Assembly (NCBI RefSeq): GCF_007559025.1
Contig: NZ_CP041765.1
Location: 1-64,000 of the forward strand
Direction of reading: 5' to 3'
Length of the DNA: 64,000 bases
Source: Tomitella fengzijianii
Lineage (GTDB): Bacteria; Actinomycetota; Actinomycetes; Mycobacteriales; Mycobacteriaceae
Of this stretch, positions 49,748 through 58,419 are shown piece by piece. The notes beneath the pieces were generated by a model. That model was not told the DNA's origin. It saw only the letters and a program-made list of their open reading frames with translations, and searched no databases. Position numbers and translations under genes: made by a program. Position 1 is the stretch's first letter. Each line of letters begins with the position of its first letter.

Positions 49748-50782
49748 CTACCCGTTGCCGGCCAGCGCCGCGAGCCCCAGGCTGATGTACTCGGGCACGG
49801 CGGCCGCGGCGTGGTCCTCTCCGGCCGCGGCGCCGGCCCGGGTGCGGTGCGCGATGCCGGCCGCGATCACGCCGATCTTGAAGTAGGCCAGGCCCATGTA
49901 GAAGTCCCAGTGGGGCAGGTCGGCGCCGGTGGCAAGGGCATAGCGCTCTGCCAGGTCCTGCGGCTGCGGGATACGCGGCTGCGTCCACGCCGCGGGAAAC
50001 CCGAGCACGCTGTCCAGCGCGGCATGCCGGTAGGCGCACATCATCGCCACGTCGGAGATCGGGTCGCCCAGCGTGGACAGCTCCCAATCCACCACGGCGA
50101 CGATCCGGCCGGAATCGCGCGGTGCGAGCATCACGTTGTCGATTCGGTAGTCGCCGTGCACGATCGACGGCGCCGGCGATGCGGGGATCCGTTCCAGCAG
50201 CCGGTTTCCCAGCACCTCGACGTCCCGCAGGTCGCCGGTGGCCACGTACTCCCACTGGCGCAGCCAGCGCTTGGCCTGCCGCTCGAGGTAGCCGTCGGGC
50301 CGGCCGAAGTCGCCCAGCCCGGCGGATTCGTAGTCCACCGCGTGCAGCGCCGCGAGCACCCGCATCATCTCGTCGGTGCAGACCGCGATGTCCGCGTCCG
50401 GCAGCGCGGCCAGCTCGTCGGCCGTCCGCACCACGTCACCCTCGACGAACCCCATGACGGTGAACGGCGCACCGATCACGGACTCGTCCTCGCACAGTCC
50501 CACGGCGGGGGCCACCGGCACGCCGCTGCCGGCCAGCCCGCAGGTCACCCGGTACTCGCGCGTCATGTCGTGCGCCGACGGTGTGAGCCCGGCCAGCGGG
50601 GGCCGGCGCACCACCCAGGCGGTGCCCGCCTCGTCGGCGACCCGGAAGGTCAGGTTGGACTTTCCGCCCGCGAGCCGGGTCGCGGTCAGGCCTCCGCGGA
50701 CCTCCGCCCTGGCGCCGATGTACGCGCGGAGGGCGTCCAGGTCGAGCGCGCGAACGGTGTCGTCGGTCGCGGGGCCGCTCAT
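49748..50782 (-). CDS. APH-family phosphotransferase (ACAD10/11-kinase-like)
   Basis: This is a 344-residue kinase-fold protein of the aminoglycoside phosphotransferase/choline kinase type. Seen: GGKSNLTFRV (nucleotide loop), the catalytic loop SIVHGDYRIDNVML (Asp and Asn), and the metal-binding VVDWELSTLGDP. Its ATG overlaps the stop of the acyl-CoA dehydrogenase gene (ATGA). In animals ACAD10/11 fuse the same two domains and act on 4-hydroxy acyl-CoAs, phosphorylating the hydroxyl; a similar task is likely here and antibiotic resistance is unlikely. Confidence 0.88.
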   Translation of the reverse strand: MSGPATDDTVRALDLDALRAYIGARAEVRGGLTATRLAGGKSNLTFRVADEAGTAWVVRRPPLAGLTPSAHDMTREYRVTCGLAGSGVPVAPAVGLCEDESVIGAPFTVMGFVEGDVVRTADELAALPDADIAVCTDEMMRVLAALHAVDYESAGLGDFGRPDGYLERQAKRWLRQWEYVATGDLRDVEVLGNRLLERIPASPAPSIVHGDYRIDNVMLAPRDSGRIVAVVDWELSTLGDPISDVAMMCAYRHAALDSVLGFPAAWTQPRIPQPQDLAERYALATGADLPHWDFYMGLAYFKIGVIAAGIAHRTRAGAAAGEDHAAAAVPEYISLGLAALAGNG

Positions 50783-52026
50783 CGGGACACCTTCTCCCCG
50801 GTACGCGGGTCCTCGCGGTTCCGGACCTCTTCCCGCGCACGTGCCGCGCGCCGCACGGCGCGTTTGGCGATCGACCAGCGATGGACTTCGGAGGGGCCGT
50901 CGTAGATCCGGAACGGCCGCACCTCGCTGAGCAGGCGGGCGAGCGGGAGGTCCGCGGACACCCCCATCCCGCCGCACAGCTGGATGCTGCGGTCGATCAC
51001 CCGGTGGACGGCCTCGGCGCCGTACACCTTCGCGATCGAGGTGGCCGTGGTGCCGAGGTCGCCGGCGTCCAGCTCGGCGCAGGCGGTGAGCAGCAGGGCG
51101 CGCGTGGCGGCGATGTCGATCTCGTTGTCCGCGATCATCTTCTGCGCCATGCCCAGGTCGCCGAGCCGCTGCCCGAACAGCCTGCGCTCGGCGCTGTATC
51201 CGAGCGCGATGTCGTGGGCGCGGCGGGCAGAACCCAGCCACCGCATCACGTGCGTCATGCGGGCCGGGCCCAGCCGGACCTGCGCGTACCGGTAGCCCTC
51301 GTCCACCTCGCCGAGCACCGCGTCGTCGGGAAGCCGCAGGCCGTCGAACGTCAACTCGCAGTGGCCGCCCACCATCGAGCGGTCGATGGTGGGGATGTGC
51401 CGGCCCACGCGGATGCCGTCGGCGTCGGCCGGCGCCAGGAACATCGTCGCCCCGCCGAGGTCGCCCGCGGTGCCCGAGGTGCGCGCCATGACGATGAAGA
51501 ATCCGGCCCCGTCGGCCCCGGTGATGAAATGCTTGGCGCCGTCGATCCGCCAGCCGCCGGGCACCCGCTCGGCCGTGGCGGCGAGCGCCGCGGGGTCGGC
51601 GCCCGCTCCGGGTGCCGGCTCGGTCATCGCGAAGGCCGAGCGCACCTCGCCGCGGCACAGCGGCGCCAGGTACCGCTCCTTCTGATCGGCGGACGCGATG
51701 TGGGCGAGCATGTGGATGTTGCCCTCGTCGGGGGCGGCGATGTTCATGGCGAGCGGCCCGAAGACCGAGTATCCGGCCTCCTCGAAAACCGGCGCGCGGT
51801 CGCGCATGTCCATGCCCAGGCCCCCGTATTCGACCGGAGCGTGGGGCGCGAACACGCCGGCATCGCGGGCGAGCTGCTGGATGTGCACCCGGAAGGCGTC
51901 CCCGCCTGCGGCGGCGACATCGCCGTCGTGCTCCTGCTCCAACGGCAGGATGCGGGCGCGGACCAGCTCCCGTGTCGCATCGGCGACGCGTCGCGCCTCC
52001 GTGGTGGGGGTCAGTTCGATGGCCAT
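50779..52026 (-). CDS. Acyl-CoA dehydrogenase (ACAD11-like)
   Basis: This is a 415-residue flavoprotein oxidising acyl-CoA. Family segments: FAMTEPAPGAGADP, WRIDGAKHFITGADGAGFF, RLGPARMTHVMRWLGSARRA, and QLCGGMGVSADLPLARLLSEVRPFRIYDG near the C-terminus. AGGAGG lies six bases before the ATG. It forms a two-gene unit with the APH-like kinase, a pairing known for breakdown of hydroxylated fatty acids. A palindrome at 52111-52128 precedes it, probably the TetR operator. Confidence 0.92.
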   Translation of the reverse strand: MAIELTPTTEARRVADATRELVRARILPLEQEHDGDVAAAGGDAFRVHIQQLARDAGVFAPHAPVEYGGLGMDMRDRAPVFEEAGYSVFGPLAMNIAAPDEGNIHMLAHIASADQKERYLAPLCRGEVRSAFAMTEPAPGAGADPAALAATAERVPGGWRIDGAKHFITGADGAGFFIVMARTSGTAGDLGGATMFLAPADADGIRVGRHIPTIDRSMVGGHCELTFDGLRLPDDAVLGEVDEGYRYAQVRLGPARMTHVMRWLGSARRAHDIALGYSAERRLFGQRLGDLGMAQKMIADNEIDIAATRALLLTACAELDAGDLGTTATSIAKVYGAEAVHRVIDRSIQLCGGMGVSADLPLARLLSEVRPFRIYDGPSEVHRWSIAKRAVRRAARAREEVRNREDPRTGEKVSR

Positions 52027-52110
52027 GGGCCCTCCTCCTGTGCAAGGCGACGGCTGGGGCGTCCCGTCGACCGGACCACCCGAGCGGGCGGCCGGCCGGG
52101 CCTAAGGCCG

Positions 52111-52128
52111 ACCGAACGATCGCTCGGT
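52111..52128. promoter_or_regulatory. Operator palindrome before the acyl-CoA dehydrogenase
   Basis: ACCGAACGATCGCTCGGT is an 18-bp palindrome (8 of 9 pairs) of the common ACCGAnCGATCGnTCGGT type bound by fatty-acid-related TetR repressors. It sits 85 bp before the dehydrogenase start and 66 bp after the TetR stop. Confidence 0.75.
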
Positions 52129-52193
52129 AATGTTCACAGGTTGTCACCGCGCAGCGCGCACGTCAATAGCCGGGCCTGCGGGGGCTTCGCGGG

Positions 52194-52802
52194 TCAGGCC
52201 CGGGGGAGCTCCACGCCGGCGATGCGGCGCGCGATCTGGAGCTGGCGCGCGACGACTTCGTCCGGGGCGAGCGAGCCGGCGGGGTCGTACCAGCCCGCGA
52301 GCGCCACGCACAACGACGCCGCGGCGCGGGCGGCATCGTCGACGTGCCGGCAGCGGAACGTCCCGTCGGCCACGCCCTGCTCGATGATCCCGGCGATCAT
52401 GCGCTGCTGTTCGTCGCGCTGCGCGACGTGCCGGCGCAGGACCGTGTCGTCCATGCTGCGCATCTCGGTGGACGCGACGAACGCGTCGTCCCGCCGCTGC
52501 ATGTGGAACCGCAGCAGGCATTCCATCACGTTGTCGAAGCGCCCGAGTGCGGAGCCGTCCGAGTCGGCGTCCGCGGCGCGGGAGTGCGCGAGCATGCGAT
52601 CCATGGCGCTGCCGACGAGCGCGCTGAGGATGGCCTGCTTCGACTTGTGGTGGTGATACAGCCCCGGCACGGACAGGCCCGCCGCGTCCGCCACGGCGCG
52701 TATCGACGTCGCGTGATAGCCGTTGCGGGCGAACAGCTCCCGCGCCGCCCGTAGCGTGGGGGTGAGCCCGTCGTCGGTGAAGTCCCGCCAGTCCGTCACC
52801 AC
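52194..52802 (-). CDS. TetR family regulator of the acyl-CoA dehydrogenase unit
   Basis: This is a 202-residue repressor: helix-turn-helix at about 28-65 (SIRAVADAAGLSVPGLYHHHKSKQAIL). The start is taken as GTG 52802 (a second GTG follows directly at 52799); the open frame continues to 52928, but the operator at 52815-52832 would then lie inside the gene. Related operators precede both this gene and the downstream dehydrogenase, so it very likely controls both, responding to an acyl-CoA. Confidence 0.87.
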   Translation of the reverse strand: MVTDWRDFTDDGLTPTLRAARELFARNGYHATSIRAVADAAGLSVPGLYHHHKSKQAILSALVGSAMDRMLAHSRAADADSDGSALGRFDNVMECLLRFHMQRRDDAFVASTEMRSMDDTVLRRHVAQRDEQQRMIAGIIEQGVADGTFRCRHVDDAARAAASLCVALAGWYDPAGSLAPDEVVARQLQIARRIAGVELPRA

Positions 52803-52814
52803 CCGAGGATAGCG

Positions 52815-52832
52815 AGCGAACGATCGGTCGGG
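52815..52832. promoter_or_regulatory. Operator-like palindrome before the TetR gene
   Basis: AGCGAACGATCGGTCGGG shares the core CGAACGATCGnTCGG with the palindrome at 52111-52128 (6 of 9 pairs here). It lies 13 bp before the TetR GTG, fitting autoregulation. Confidence 0.6.
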
Positions 52833-52884
52833 CAACGGGCTGTCCTGGGGCGCGGAAGTCGGTCTCCGCGCTTGCCGGCGGGTT

Positions 52885-53418
52885 TCAGGAGATGAAAACC
52901 GAGAGTCCGGGGAGCACGCCGTGCGCAACGGGCGGCGCCTGATAGGCGGTGCGGAAGTGCGTCACCGTCGCGACGACCGGCCCGCTTCCCGTATCGACGG
53001 TCGCGGAGGTGGGCAGGGTCGCCGGGAAATCGGGCGGGAGGTTGGGGGTGCCGCCGGACTCGATCAGCGACTGCCAGTACCGCAGCGGAACGTCGCCCGA
53101 GGCGCCCGTCTGCAGGTTCTGCCAGTGGACCACGACGAAACGCGAGGCGTGCATGTAGTAGTAGGGGAACGGCCGGGGGACGGAGAACGTCGTCTCGCCG
53201 GGCGCCTGGCCGTCGGTGGCGGCCACCTGGATCAGCGGGAACATGCCCTCGGGGGTCGACGCGGGTCCGATGTCGGGCCCGCTGATCACGGGGGTCTGGA
53301 TCAGCGTGTGGACGGGATCGGCGGAGGCCGTGCCCGCCGCTCCGACGCCCACCGCCCCCGCGGTCAGGAGGGCGGCCGTGCCCGTCGACGCCGCGGCGCG
53401 CAGGAGAGTGCGTCGCAT
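52885..53418 (-). CDS. Secreted protein of unknown function
   Basis: This 177-residue exported protein has a signal peptide ending GTASA-D (about residue 33) and a mature part rich in Pro, Thr and aromatic residues (VPRPFPYYYMHASRFVVVHWQNL, LRYWQSLIESGGTPNLPPDFPATLP). It has no cysteines in the mature part and no catalytic motif. Small mycolate-group secreted proteins of this style are common, but I cannot name the family. It stands alone, read away from the TetR operator region. Confidence 0.75.
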   Translation of the reverse strand: MRRTLLRAAASTGTAALLTAGAVGVGAAGTASADPVHTLIQTPVISGPDIGPASTPEGMFPLIQVAATDGQAPGETTFSVPRPFPYYYMHASRFVVVHWQNLQTGASGDVPLRYWQSLIESGGTPNLPPDFPATLPTSATVDTGSGPVVATVTHFRTAYQAPPVAHGVLPGLSVFIS

Positions 53419-53646
53419 GGTGTACTCCTTACCTCTGCCCGGCCGCCGCGTCGGCTGTGCCGGGGTGGTGGTCGTGTAATCCGGGTATCGTCCCGCAGCC
53501 CGCTGGGGTTAGCAGCCCGAATCGGATACAAGCCGGTCGACTGCCTGATTTCGACGGCACCCGGCGGGCCACGCGTGCGGTGCGGACGCGACAATGGGTG
53601 TCGCGCCGTGCGCCCGCGCGGCGCCGACGAGGGGAGCACGGCACCG

Positions 53647-54006
53647 ATGAGCCCGCAGACGCCCATGACCGACGGCGTGGTGGTCCACCTTCCGGAGTCC
53701 GACCCGCAACGCCAGGCGACGGTGCTCCGCAACACCACCAATCTGATCCGCGCGCTGGGCCCGGGCACCGTGGTGGAGGTTGTCACGCACGGTCCCGGCG
53801 TGGAGCTGTGCACGGGCGAATCGGGACTGGCCGACACCGTCGCCGCGCTGCAGGGCGAGGGTGTGACCGTCTGCGCCTGCGCCAACACCCTCACCGCCCG
53901 GAAGCTGTCCGAGGACGACCTGATGCCCGGCGTCGCCGTCGTCGACTCGGGGGTGGCGCACCTGGTGCGCCGGCAGCGCGAGGGGTGGTCCTACCTGCGG
54001 CCGTGA
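53647..54006 (+). CDS. DsrE/YchN-like family protein
   Basis: This is a 119-residue DsrE-fold protein: VVVHLPESDPQRQATVLRN at the start, GPGVELCTGESGLADTVAALQGEGVTVCACANTL in the middle with three cysteines (GVELC and VCAC). DsrE-like proteins move sulfur between carriers; the cysteine pair VCAC is the likely active centre. The gene is convergent with a TauE/SafE exporter, which supports a sulfur role. GGGGAG precedes ATG 53647. Confidence 0.85.
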   Translation: MSPQTPMTDGVVVHLPESDPQRQATVLRNTTNLIRALGPGTVVEVVTHGPGVELCTGESGLADTVAALQGEGVTVCACANTLTARKLSEDDLMPGVAVVDSGVAHLVRRQREGWSYLRP

Positions 54007-54067
54007 ACCGCCGGGCACAGGCGCAGTGTCGCCACGAAGGCTCTGCCGCCTGACGGGCTCTGCCGCC

Positions 54068-55078
54068 TCACAAGAAGTGCGGCACAGCCTTGACCAGCAT
54101 CGTCACGCCCGTGGCGCCGAGAAGGGTGAGGACCAGGGCGCTGAACACGGAGGGGTTGATGCGGCCCCAGCGGCGCAGCGCCGTGCCCGCCGCCAGGCCG
54201 ACGAGGGTCACCAGCGCGATCACCGAACCCAGCCACAGCAGCTGCGCGGTCATCAGGCCGTTCACCGACATCTGGCCGATGCGCTCGGCGAAGACCAGCG
54301 TGAACACCAGCGACATGCCGCCGATGTAGCGGCGGGCGTCGCGCTCGAAGGTGTGCAGGTAGGCGGGCAGCAGCGGCCCCATGTTCACCGCGCCCAGGAG
54401 CACGCCCTCGGCGACGCCGACGGCGCCCAGGGAGACGGGGTGCGCGGTGCCGGTGGCGGGCCGGCCCTTGCGGGCGACCGACCAGATCACGTAACTGACC
54501 AGCACGACGCCGATGATCACGCCCAGCAGCTGCTTGGCCGGGAAGTTCTTGAGGATGAACACGCCGATCACGGAGCCCACCAGGGCGGCGGCGACCAGAG
54601 ACCAGTGCTGGCGGAGGTACTGCCAGCCGGTGCCCGTCTCGCCGACCTGGAACAGATTCATCACCAGGGCGGGCACGGCGAGCACGATCACGGCCACCGA
54701 CGGGTCGATGAGCACCGCGGCCAGCGGCGTGGCGATGAGGGCGTATCCGAAGCCGGAGAGCCCCTTGACCGCGGCGGCGACCAGCGCGATCGCGACGAAG
54801 GCCATCAGGTGCGCCATGGTGAAGCCCTCGTTGAGGCCCTCGGTCAGCGCCTCCCGGCTGGTGCCCGGGAACAGCACGATCGCCGGGATCAGCACCAGCA
54901 GCACGGCGAGCGTCATCATGGTGCGCCGGTAGTCGAAGAATGCGCGAAGGCGGCCGCGCGCGGCGGGCTCGGCGGCCGGTGCGGCCGGGGCGGCAGCAGT
55001 GTCGACTGGGGGACTGTCGACGGGGACGGCGCCGGCGGCGGGATCGGTCTCGGAATCGGAGACGGCAGCGGTGGTCAC
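54068..55078 (-). CDS. TauE/SafE family sulfite/organosulfonate exporter-like permease
   Basis: This is a 336-residue membrane protein with about eight helices, after a 45-residue Ala/Pro-rich cytoplasmic start. Family repeats are AAAVKGLSGFGYALIATPLAAVLI and LLGAVNMGPLLPAYLH. Members move sulfite, sulfoacetate or related anions. GTG 55078 is the start, with GAGG eight bases upstream. A sulfur-type leader peptide ORF lies 58 bp upstream, and a DsrE gene is convergent, so expression is probably sulfur- or cysteine-controlled. Confidence 0.9.
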   Translation of the reverse strand: MTTAAVSDSETDPAAGAVPVDSPPVDTAAAPAAPAAEPAARGRLRAFFDYRRTMMTLAVLLVLIPAIVLFPGTSREALTEGLNEGFTMAHLMAFVAIALVAAAVKGLSGFGYALIATPLAAVLIDPSVAVIVLAVPALVMNLFQVGETGTGWQYLRQHWSLVAAALVGSVIGVFILKNFPAKQLLGVIIGVVLVSYVIWSVARKGRPATGTAHPVSLGAVGVAEGVLLGAVNMGPLLPAYLHTFERDARRYIGGMSLVFTLVFAERIGQMSVNGLMTAQLLWLGSVIALVTLVGLAAGTALRRWGRINPSVFSALVLTLLGATGVTMLVKAVPHFL

Positions 55079-55136
55079 GGGGGTACCTCGGGATCTCGGG
55101 GAACGCGCCGCGGGCGGGGGCCGGGCGGCGGGGGGC

Positions 55137-55250
55137 TCAGCGAGAAGCGGTACAGCCGGCGCTGCTCACGCGCAGCAGGTCCACATGGCGCCGCATGGTC
55201 AGCCGCACGCCGCAGCCGTGTCCGCGGTGCGGGACGGTGGTGCGGCGCAT
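55137..55250 (-). CDS. Putative cis-regulatory leader peptide of the TauE/SafE gene
   Basis: This is a 37-residue ORF on the minus strand, with GAGG just before ATG 55250. Its second half reads MRRHVDLLRVSSAGC then TASR: the RHVDLxRxxSAxC pattern of the actinobacterial leader peptides found ahead of sulfur and cysteine genes, where stalling at Cys is thought to control the downstream gene. A shorter start at ATG 55196 is possible but has no ribosome binding site. The ORF ends 58 bp before the permease. Confidence 0.7.
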   Translation of the reverse strand: MRRTTVPHRGHGCGVRLTMRRHVDLLRVSSAGCTASR

Positions 55251-55352
55251 GGGGACCTCATTGCGTACGAGTGGTGTGTGACCGGGCCGGTCGGAGAGTG
55301 ACCTGCGGATCAGTATAGGGCCACGCGGCCCGGTTTGGGGTGAGCGGTCCTG

Positions 55353-56060
55353 TCAGCGGGAGATGGGCGCGGTCCACAGGCCCGTGAGCGCATCGACGAG
55401 GTCGGTGGCGAGCTCCTCCCATGTCCCGGCGTCGTCATTGACGGTGGTGCCGGCCCAGTGCCATCGCCCCGCGCCGTCGGTGTCGGCGGCCAAGTCCAGG
55501 TCCCGTTCCCTCTCGGAGCACATGTGCACCAGGAGTTGGCGTGCCATGTCGGCGCGGGTGCGCCGGATCCGGGGCGGGATCGCGTCGGCCGTGGCGCGCA
55601 GGCCCATGAGGTTCTCCTGGAGCGACGCCGACGAGAGCGCGTCCTCGTAGATGAGGGCGCGCAGGGCGGGGTCGGTCATCACCTGCGCGTTGAAGCGCGC
55701 GTACCAGGAGGGTGCGCCGAGTGCGGCGAAATGCTCCGTGGACGGGAGGACCAGGCACCGGATCCAGTCCCGGATGTCCGCGGAGCCTCGGACGCTCGCG
55801 AGCATCGGTGTCCGCCTGGCCTCGATGTCCTGTGCGTGCTTGCGGATGATCGCCCGGATCAGGTCGGTCTTGGTGCCGAAGTGGTACGCGACGGCGGTGT
55901 TGTTCGCCTGCCCGGCGGCCTCGCCCACCTGCCGGTTGGACACCGCGGAGACGCCGCGCTCGGCGAAGAGCCGCTCGGCCGCCGTCATGATGGCGGCGCG
56001 GGTGGCGGCGGTGCGGGTGGTGCGCGCGCCGGGAGCGGGCGGGGCGGTCGCGGGGGTCAT
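55353..56060 (-). CDS. TetR family regulator divergent to MFS exporter
   Basis: This is a 235-residue repressor: helix-turn-helix about 35-75 (GVSAVSNRQVGEAAGQANNTAVAYHFGTKTDLI), C-terminal ligand domain with WYARF and RWHWAG. Two AAGTCAnnTGACT sites fill the gap to the divergent MFS gene, so it very likely represses both. The substrate or ligand is unknown, but an efflux substrate is the usual inducer in such pairs. Confidence 0.9.
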   Translation of the reverse strand: MTPATAPPAPGARTTRTAATRAAIMTAAERLFAERGVSAVSNRQVGEAAGQANNTAVAYHFGTKTDLIRAIIRKHAQDIEARRTPMLASVRGSADIRDWIRCLVLPSTEHFAALGAPSWYARFNAQVMTDPALRALIYEDALSSASLQENLMGLRATADAIPPRIRRTRADMARQLLVHMCSERERDLDLAADTDGAGRWHWAGTTVNDDAGTWEELATDLVDALTGLWTAPISR

Positions 56061-56139
56061 GGGGCCGATTCCTTCCAGTGCGCCGGAGGGCGTTTCCGGT
56101 CCGAGAGTTCCGTCACCCTACCCCGGCGACGGTTGTTCT

Positions 56140-56181
56140 AAGTCAGGTGACTGATATAGCGTCGCGCAAGTCACTTGACTT
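56140..56181. promoter_or_regulatory. Twin operators AAGTCAnnTGACTT
   Basis: Two inverted repeats, AAGTCAGGTGACT (56140-56152) and AAGTCACTTGACTT (56168-56181, perfect), lie 28 bp apart between the divergent TetR and MFS starts. The stretch between them (TGATATAGC) is a candidate -10. Two sites on the same DNA face suit a TetR dimer pair. Confidence 0.75.
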
Positions 56182-56236
56182 AAAATGCCGCCGCGGCCGA
56201 TCGGAACGCCGGTGGCGTAGATCAGATCGGATACTT

Positions 56237-57763
56237 ATGGCTCCACGCACCGGGCTCGACGCTCACGGCGCTTCCACCGACGGCCGAGAGTCCAAGAACT
56301 CCGCCATCGTCGCGGTCCTCGCGCTCGGCGGCATCGTCGTCGCACTGATGCAGACCTTGATCATCCCGATCATCCCGGATCTTCCGGACCTCGTCGGGGC
56401 GTCCGCGGGTGACACGGCCTGGGCGATCACTGCAACGCTGCTCGCCGCCGCCGTCGCCACCCCGGTGATGGGCCGGCTCGGCGACATGTACGGCAAGCGC
56501 CGCCTCCTGCTGGTGAGCCTGGTGGTCCTCGTGGTGGGATCGCTCCTCGCCGCGTTCGCGTCCACCCTGGTGCCGCTGGTGATCGGCCGCGCCCTGCAGG
56601 GCTTCGCGTCCGGCGTGATCCCCCTGGGCATGAGCCTGATGCGCGACATCATGCCGCCGAAGAAGCTCGCCGGCGGCGTGGCGGTGATCAGTGCGTCGCT
56701 CGGCGTCGGCGGCGCGCTCGGCATGCCCCTCGCCGCGTTCATCGCCCAGTACGCGAACTGGCACATGCTCTTCTGGGTGTCCGCGGGCCTCGGTGTGCTG
56801 GCGTTCGTGCTCACCGTGATGGTGGTGCCGGAATCGGACCTGCGCGCCTCCGGATCGTTCGACTACGCCGGTGCGGCGGCGCTGTCCGCCACGCTGGTGA
56901 CCCTGCTGCTGGCGATCTCCAAGGGCGCCGATTGGGGCTGGGGCTCGGGCCTGACGGTGGGCCTGTTCGTCGCCGCGGCCGTGCTGGCGGTGGCGTGGGT
57001 GCTGTGGGAGCTGCGTGCCACGCGTCCGCTGGTGGATGTCCGGGTGGCGGCGGGCAAGCAGGTGCTCATGACCAACACCGCCTCGGCGGTGTTCGGCTTC
57101 GCGATGTTCGCGCAGTCGCTGGTGGTGCCGCAGATCATCCAGATCCCCGAGTTCACCGGTTACGGCCTGGGCCAGTCGGTCTTGGTGGCCGGTCTGGCGA
57201 TGGCGCCCGGCGGCCTGCTGATGATGGCGATGGCCCCGGTCTCGTCCCGCATCACGATGAGCGTGGGCCCCAAGTACACGTTGGTGACGGGTGCCGTCGT
57301 CGTCGGCCTCGGCTACCTCATGGGCGTGTTCTGGATGAACTCGGTGTGGCAGGTCGTGGTGATCTCCGGCATCATCAGCGCCGGCATCGGGCTGGCCTAC
57401 GCGGCCATGCCCGCCCTCATCATGGGTGCCGTCCCGGTGGAGGAGACCGGCGCCGCCAACAGCTTCAACACGCTCATGCGCTCGTTGGGAACCTCGTTCG
57501 CCAGCGCGGTGGCGGGTGTCGTCGTCGCCTCGGTGACGATGGAGGTCGGCGGGGCCGTGCTGCCCAGCGGTTCCGCGTTCCAGATCGTCATGGGTGCTGC
57601 GGCGGGGGCGTCGTTGGTGGCGCTCGTCATCGCGGCGCTGCTGCCGAAGTACCGCCCGGCGGGGGGCGACGAGGAGGTGGTCGAGGTCGAGGCGGTCGAG
57701 AGTGCCGCGGGGATCGCCGGCGAGGCCGCCGACGCCGGGGGCTTTGCAGGGTCCCGGGCCTGA
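56237..57763 (+). CDS. MFS drug efflux transporter, DHA2 (EmrB/QacA) family
   Basis: This is a 508-residue, 14-helix proton antiporter. Motif A is GRLGDMYGKRRLLL, and the helix-5 antiporter motif C appears as SASLGVGGALGMPL. Substrates of the family are hydrophobic or cationic drugs. ATG 56237 is chosen as the start of homology to the cytoplasmic N-terminus; upstream frame to 56078 contains the operators. It is controlled by the divergent TetR. The Glu/Ala-rich tail is probably disordered. Confidence 0.92.
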   Translation: MAPRTGLDAHGASTDGRESKNSAIVAVLALGGIVVALMQTLIIPIIPDLPDLVGASAGDTAWAITATLLAAAVATPVMGRLGDMYGKRRLLLVSLVVLVVGSLLAAFASTLVPLVIGRALQGFASGVIPLGMSLMRDIMPPKKLAGGVAVISASLGVGGALGMPLAAFIAQYANWHMLFWVSAGLGVLAFVLTVMVVPESDLRASGSFDYAGAAALSATLVTLLLAISKGADWGWGSGLTVGLFVAAAVLAVAWVLWELRATRPLVDVRVAAGKQVLMTNTASAVFGFAMFAQSLVVPQIIQIPEFTGYGLGQSVLVAGLAMAPGGLLMMAMAPVSSRITMSVGPKYTLVTGAVVVGLGYLMGVFWMNSVWQVVVISGIISAGIGLAYAAMPALIMGAVPVEETGAANSFNTLMRSLGTSFASAVAGVVVASVTMEVGGAVLPSGSAFQIVMGAAAGASLVALVIAALLPKYRPAGGDEEVVEVEAVESAAGIAGEAADAGGFAGSRA

Positions 57764-57850
57764 CTCGGGGGCCGTGCGGACGCTCGACGGCGTCGGCCAC
57801 GGTCGGGAGCAGCGGCGGCGCTCCGGACTGGCCGTTAGGCGATAGCCCTG

Positions 57851-57874
57851 GCCACGGCTTCGGCGTGCCGTGGT
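57851..57874. terminator. Hairpin between convergent MFS and GNAT genes
   Basis: CCACGGC (57852-57858) pairs with GCCGTGG (57867-57873) around an 8-base loop. It is short but well placed between two convergent genes. Confidence 0.45.
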
Positions 57875-57878
57875 CGGC

Positions 57879-58409
57879 TCAGGTTGTGCGCTCGTAGTGG
57901 ATGAGGTTGAGGTCGTGGCCCGATGGCGCGGTCCCCATCGCGCGTGCGGTCTCGACGAAGCCCGCCCGGGTGAGGACGTGGCGGGACGCGGCGTTGCCGG
58001 TGGCGGTGCGGGCCGTGAGCCGCGCCAGGCCCGCGCGGCGCGCGAACTGCGCGCCCAGGTCCAGCGCCGCGGAGCCCATGCCGCCTCCGCGGTGGTCCGG
58101 GTGCACCCAGAAGCCGACCTCCCCGCGGTCCTCGGCGAGGTTGAAGAGGACCAGACTTCCCGCGAACTCGTCCGTCTCCGGCCGGGCGATCGCGAGGACC
58201 GCCAGGTCGCCGCGTTCGAGTCCGGCGCGAACGTCGCCGTCGATCATGGTTCGCACGGAGGCCGGCGTGTAAGAGGGCTCGGGAAGGTGCCCGTACCGCT
58301 GAACGTCCGGGTCGGCCGTACCGGCCGCATAGGCGACGGCATCATCGTGACGCAGCCGTCGCAGGCGCGCGTGGCCGTTGTGCAAGGGAAGCAAGGAGGC
58401 ATCGAGCAT
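57879..58409 (-). CDS. GNAT family N-acetyltransferase
   Basis: This is a 176-residue acetyl-CoA-dependent transferase of the RimJ/RimL-like kind: NGHARLRRLRHDDAVAYA at the start, acetyl-CoA loop HPDHRGGGMGSAAL, and the C-terminal NAASRHVLTRAGFVETA motif. Targets may be protein N-termini or small amines. Divergent from the TetR gene at 58453, with an operator-like repeat between them, so it may be TetR-controlled. Confidence 0.9.
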   Translation of the reverse strand: MLDASLLPLHNGHARLRRLRHDDAVAYAAGTADPDVQRYGHLPEPSYTPASVRTMIDGDVRAGLERGDLAVLAIARPETDEFAGSLVLFNLAEDRGEVGFWVHPDHRGGGMGSAALDLGAQFARRAGLARLTARTATGNAASRHVLTRAGFVETARAMGTAPSGHDLNLIHYERTT

Positions 58410-58419
58410 GGGGCTTAAG

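Noticed and set aside
49748-50782. Aminoglycoside resistance gene
   Set aside because: The APH fold is present, but the overlap with an acyl-CoA dehydrogenase and shared TetR operator point to fatty-acid metabolism.
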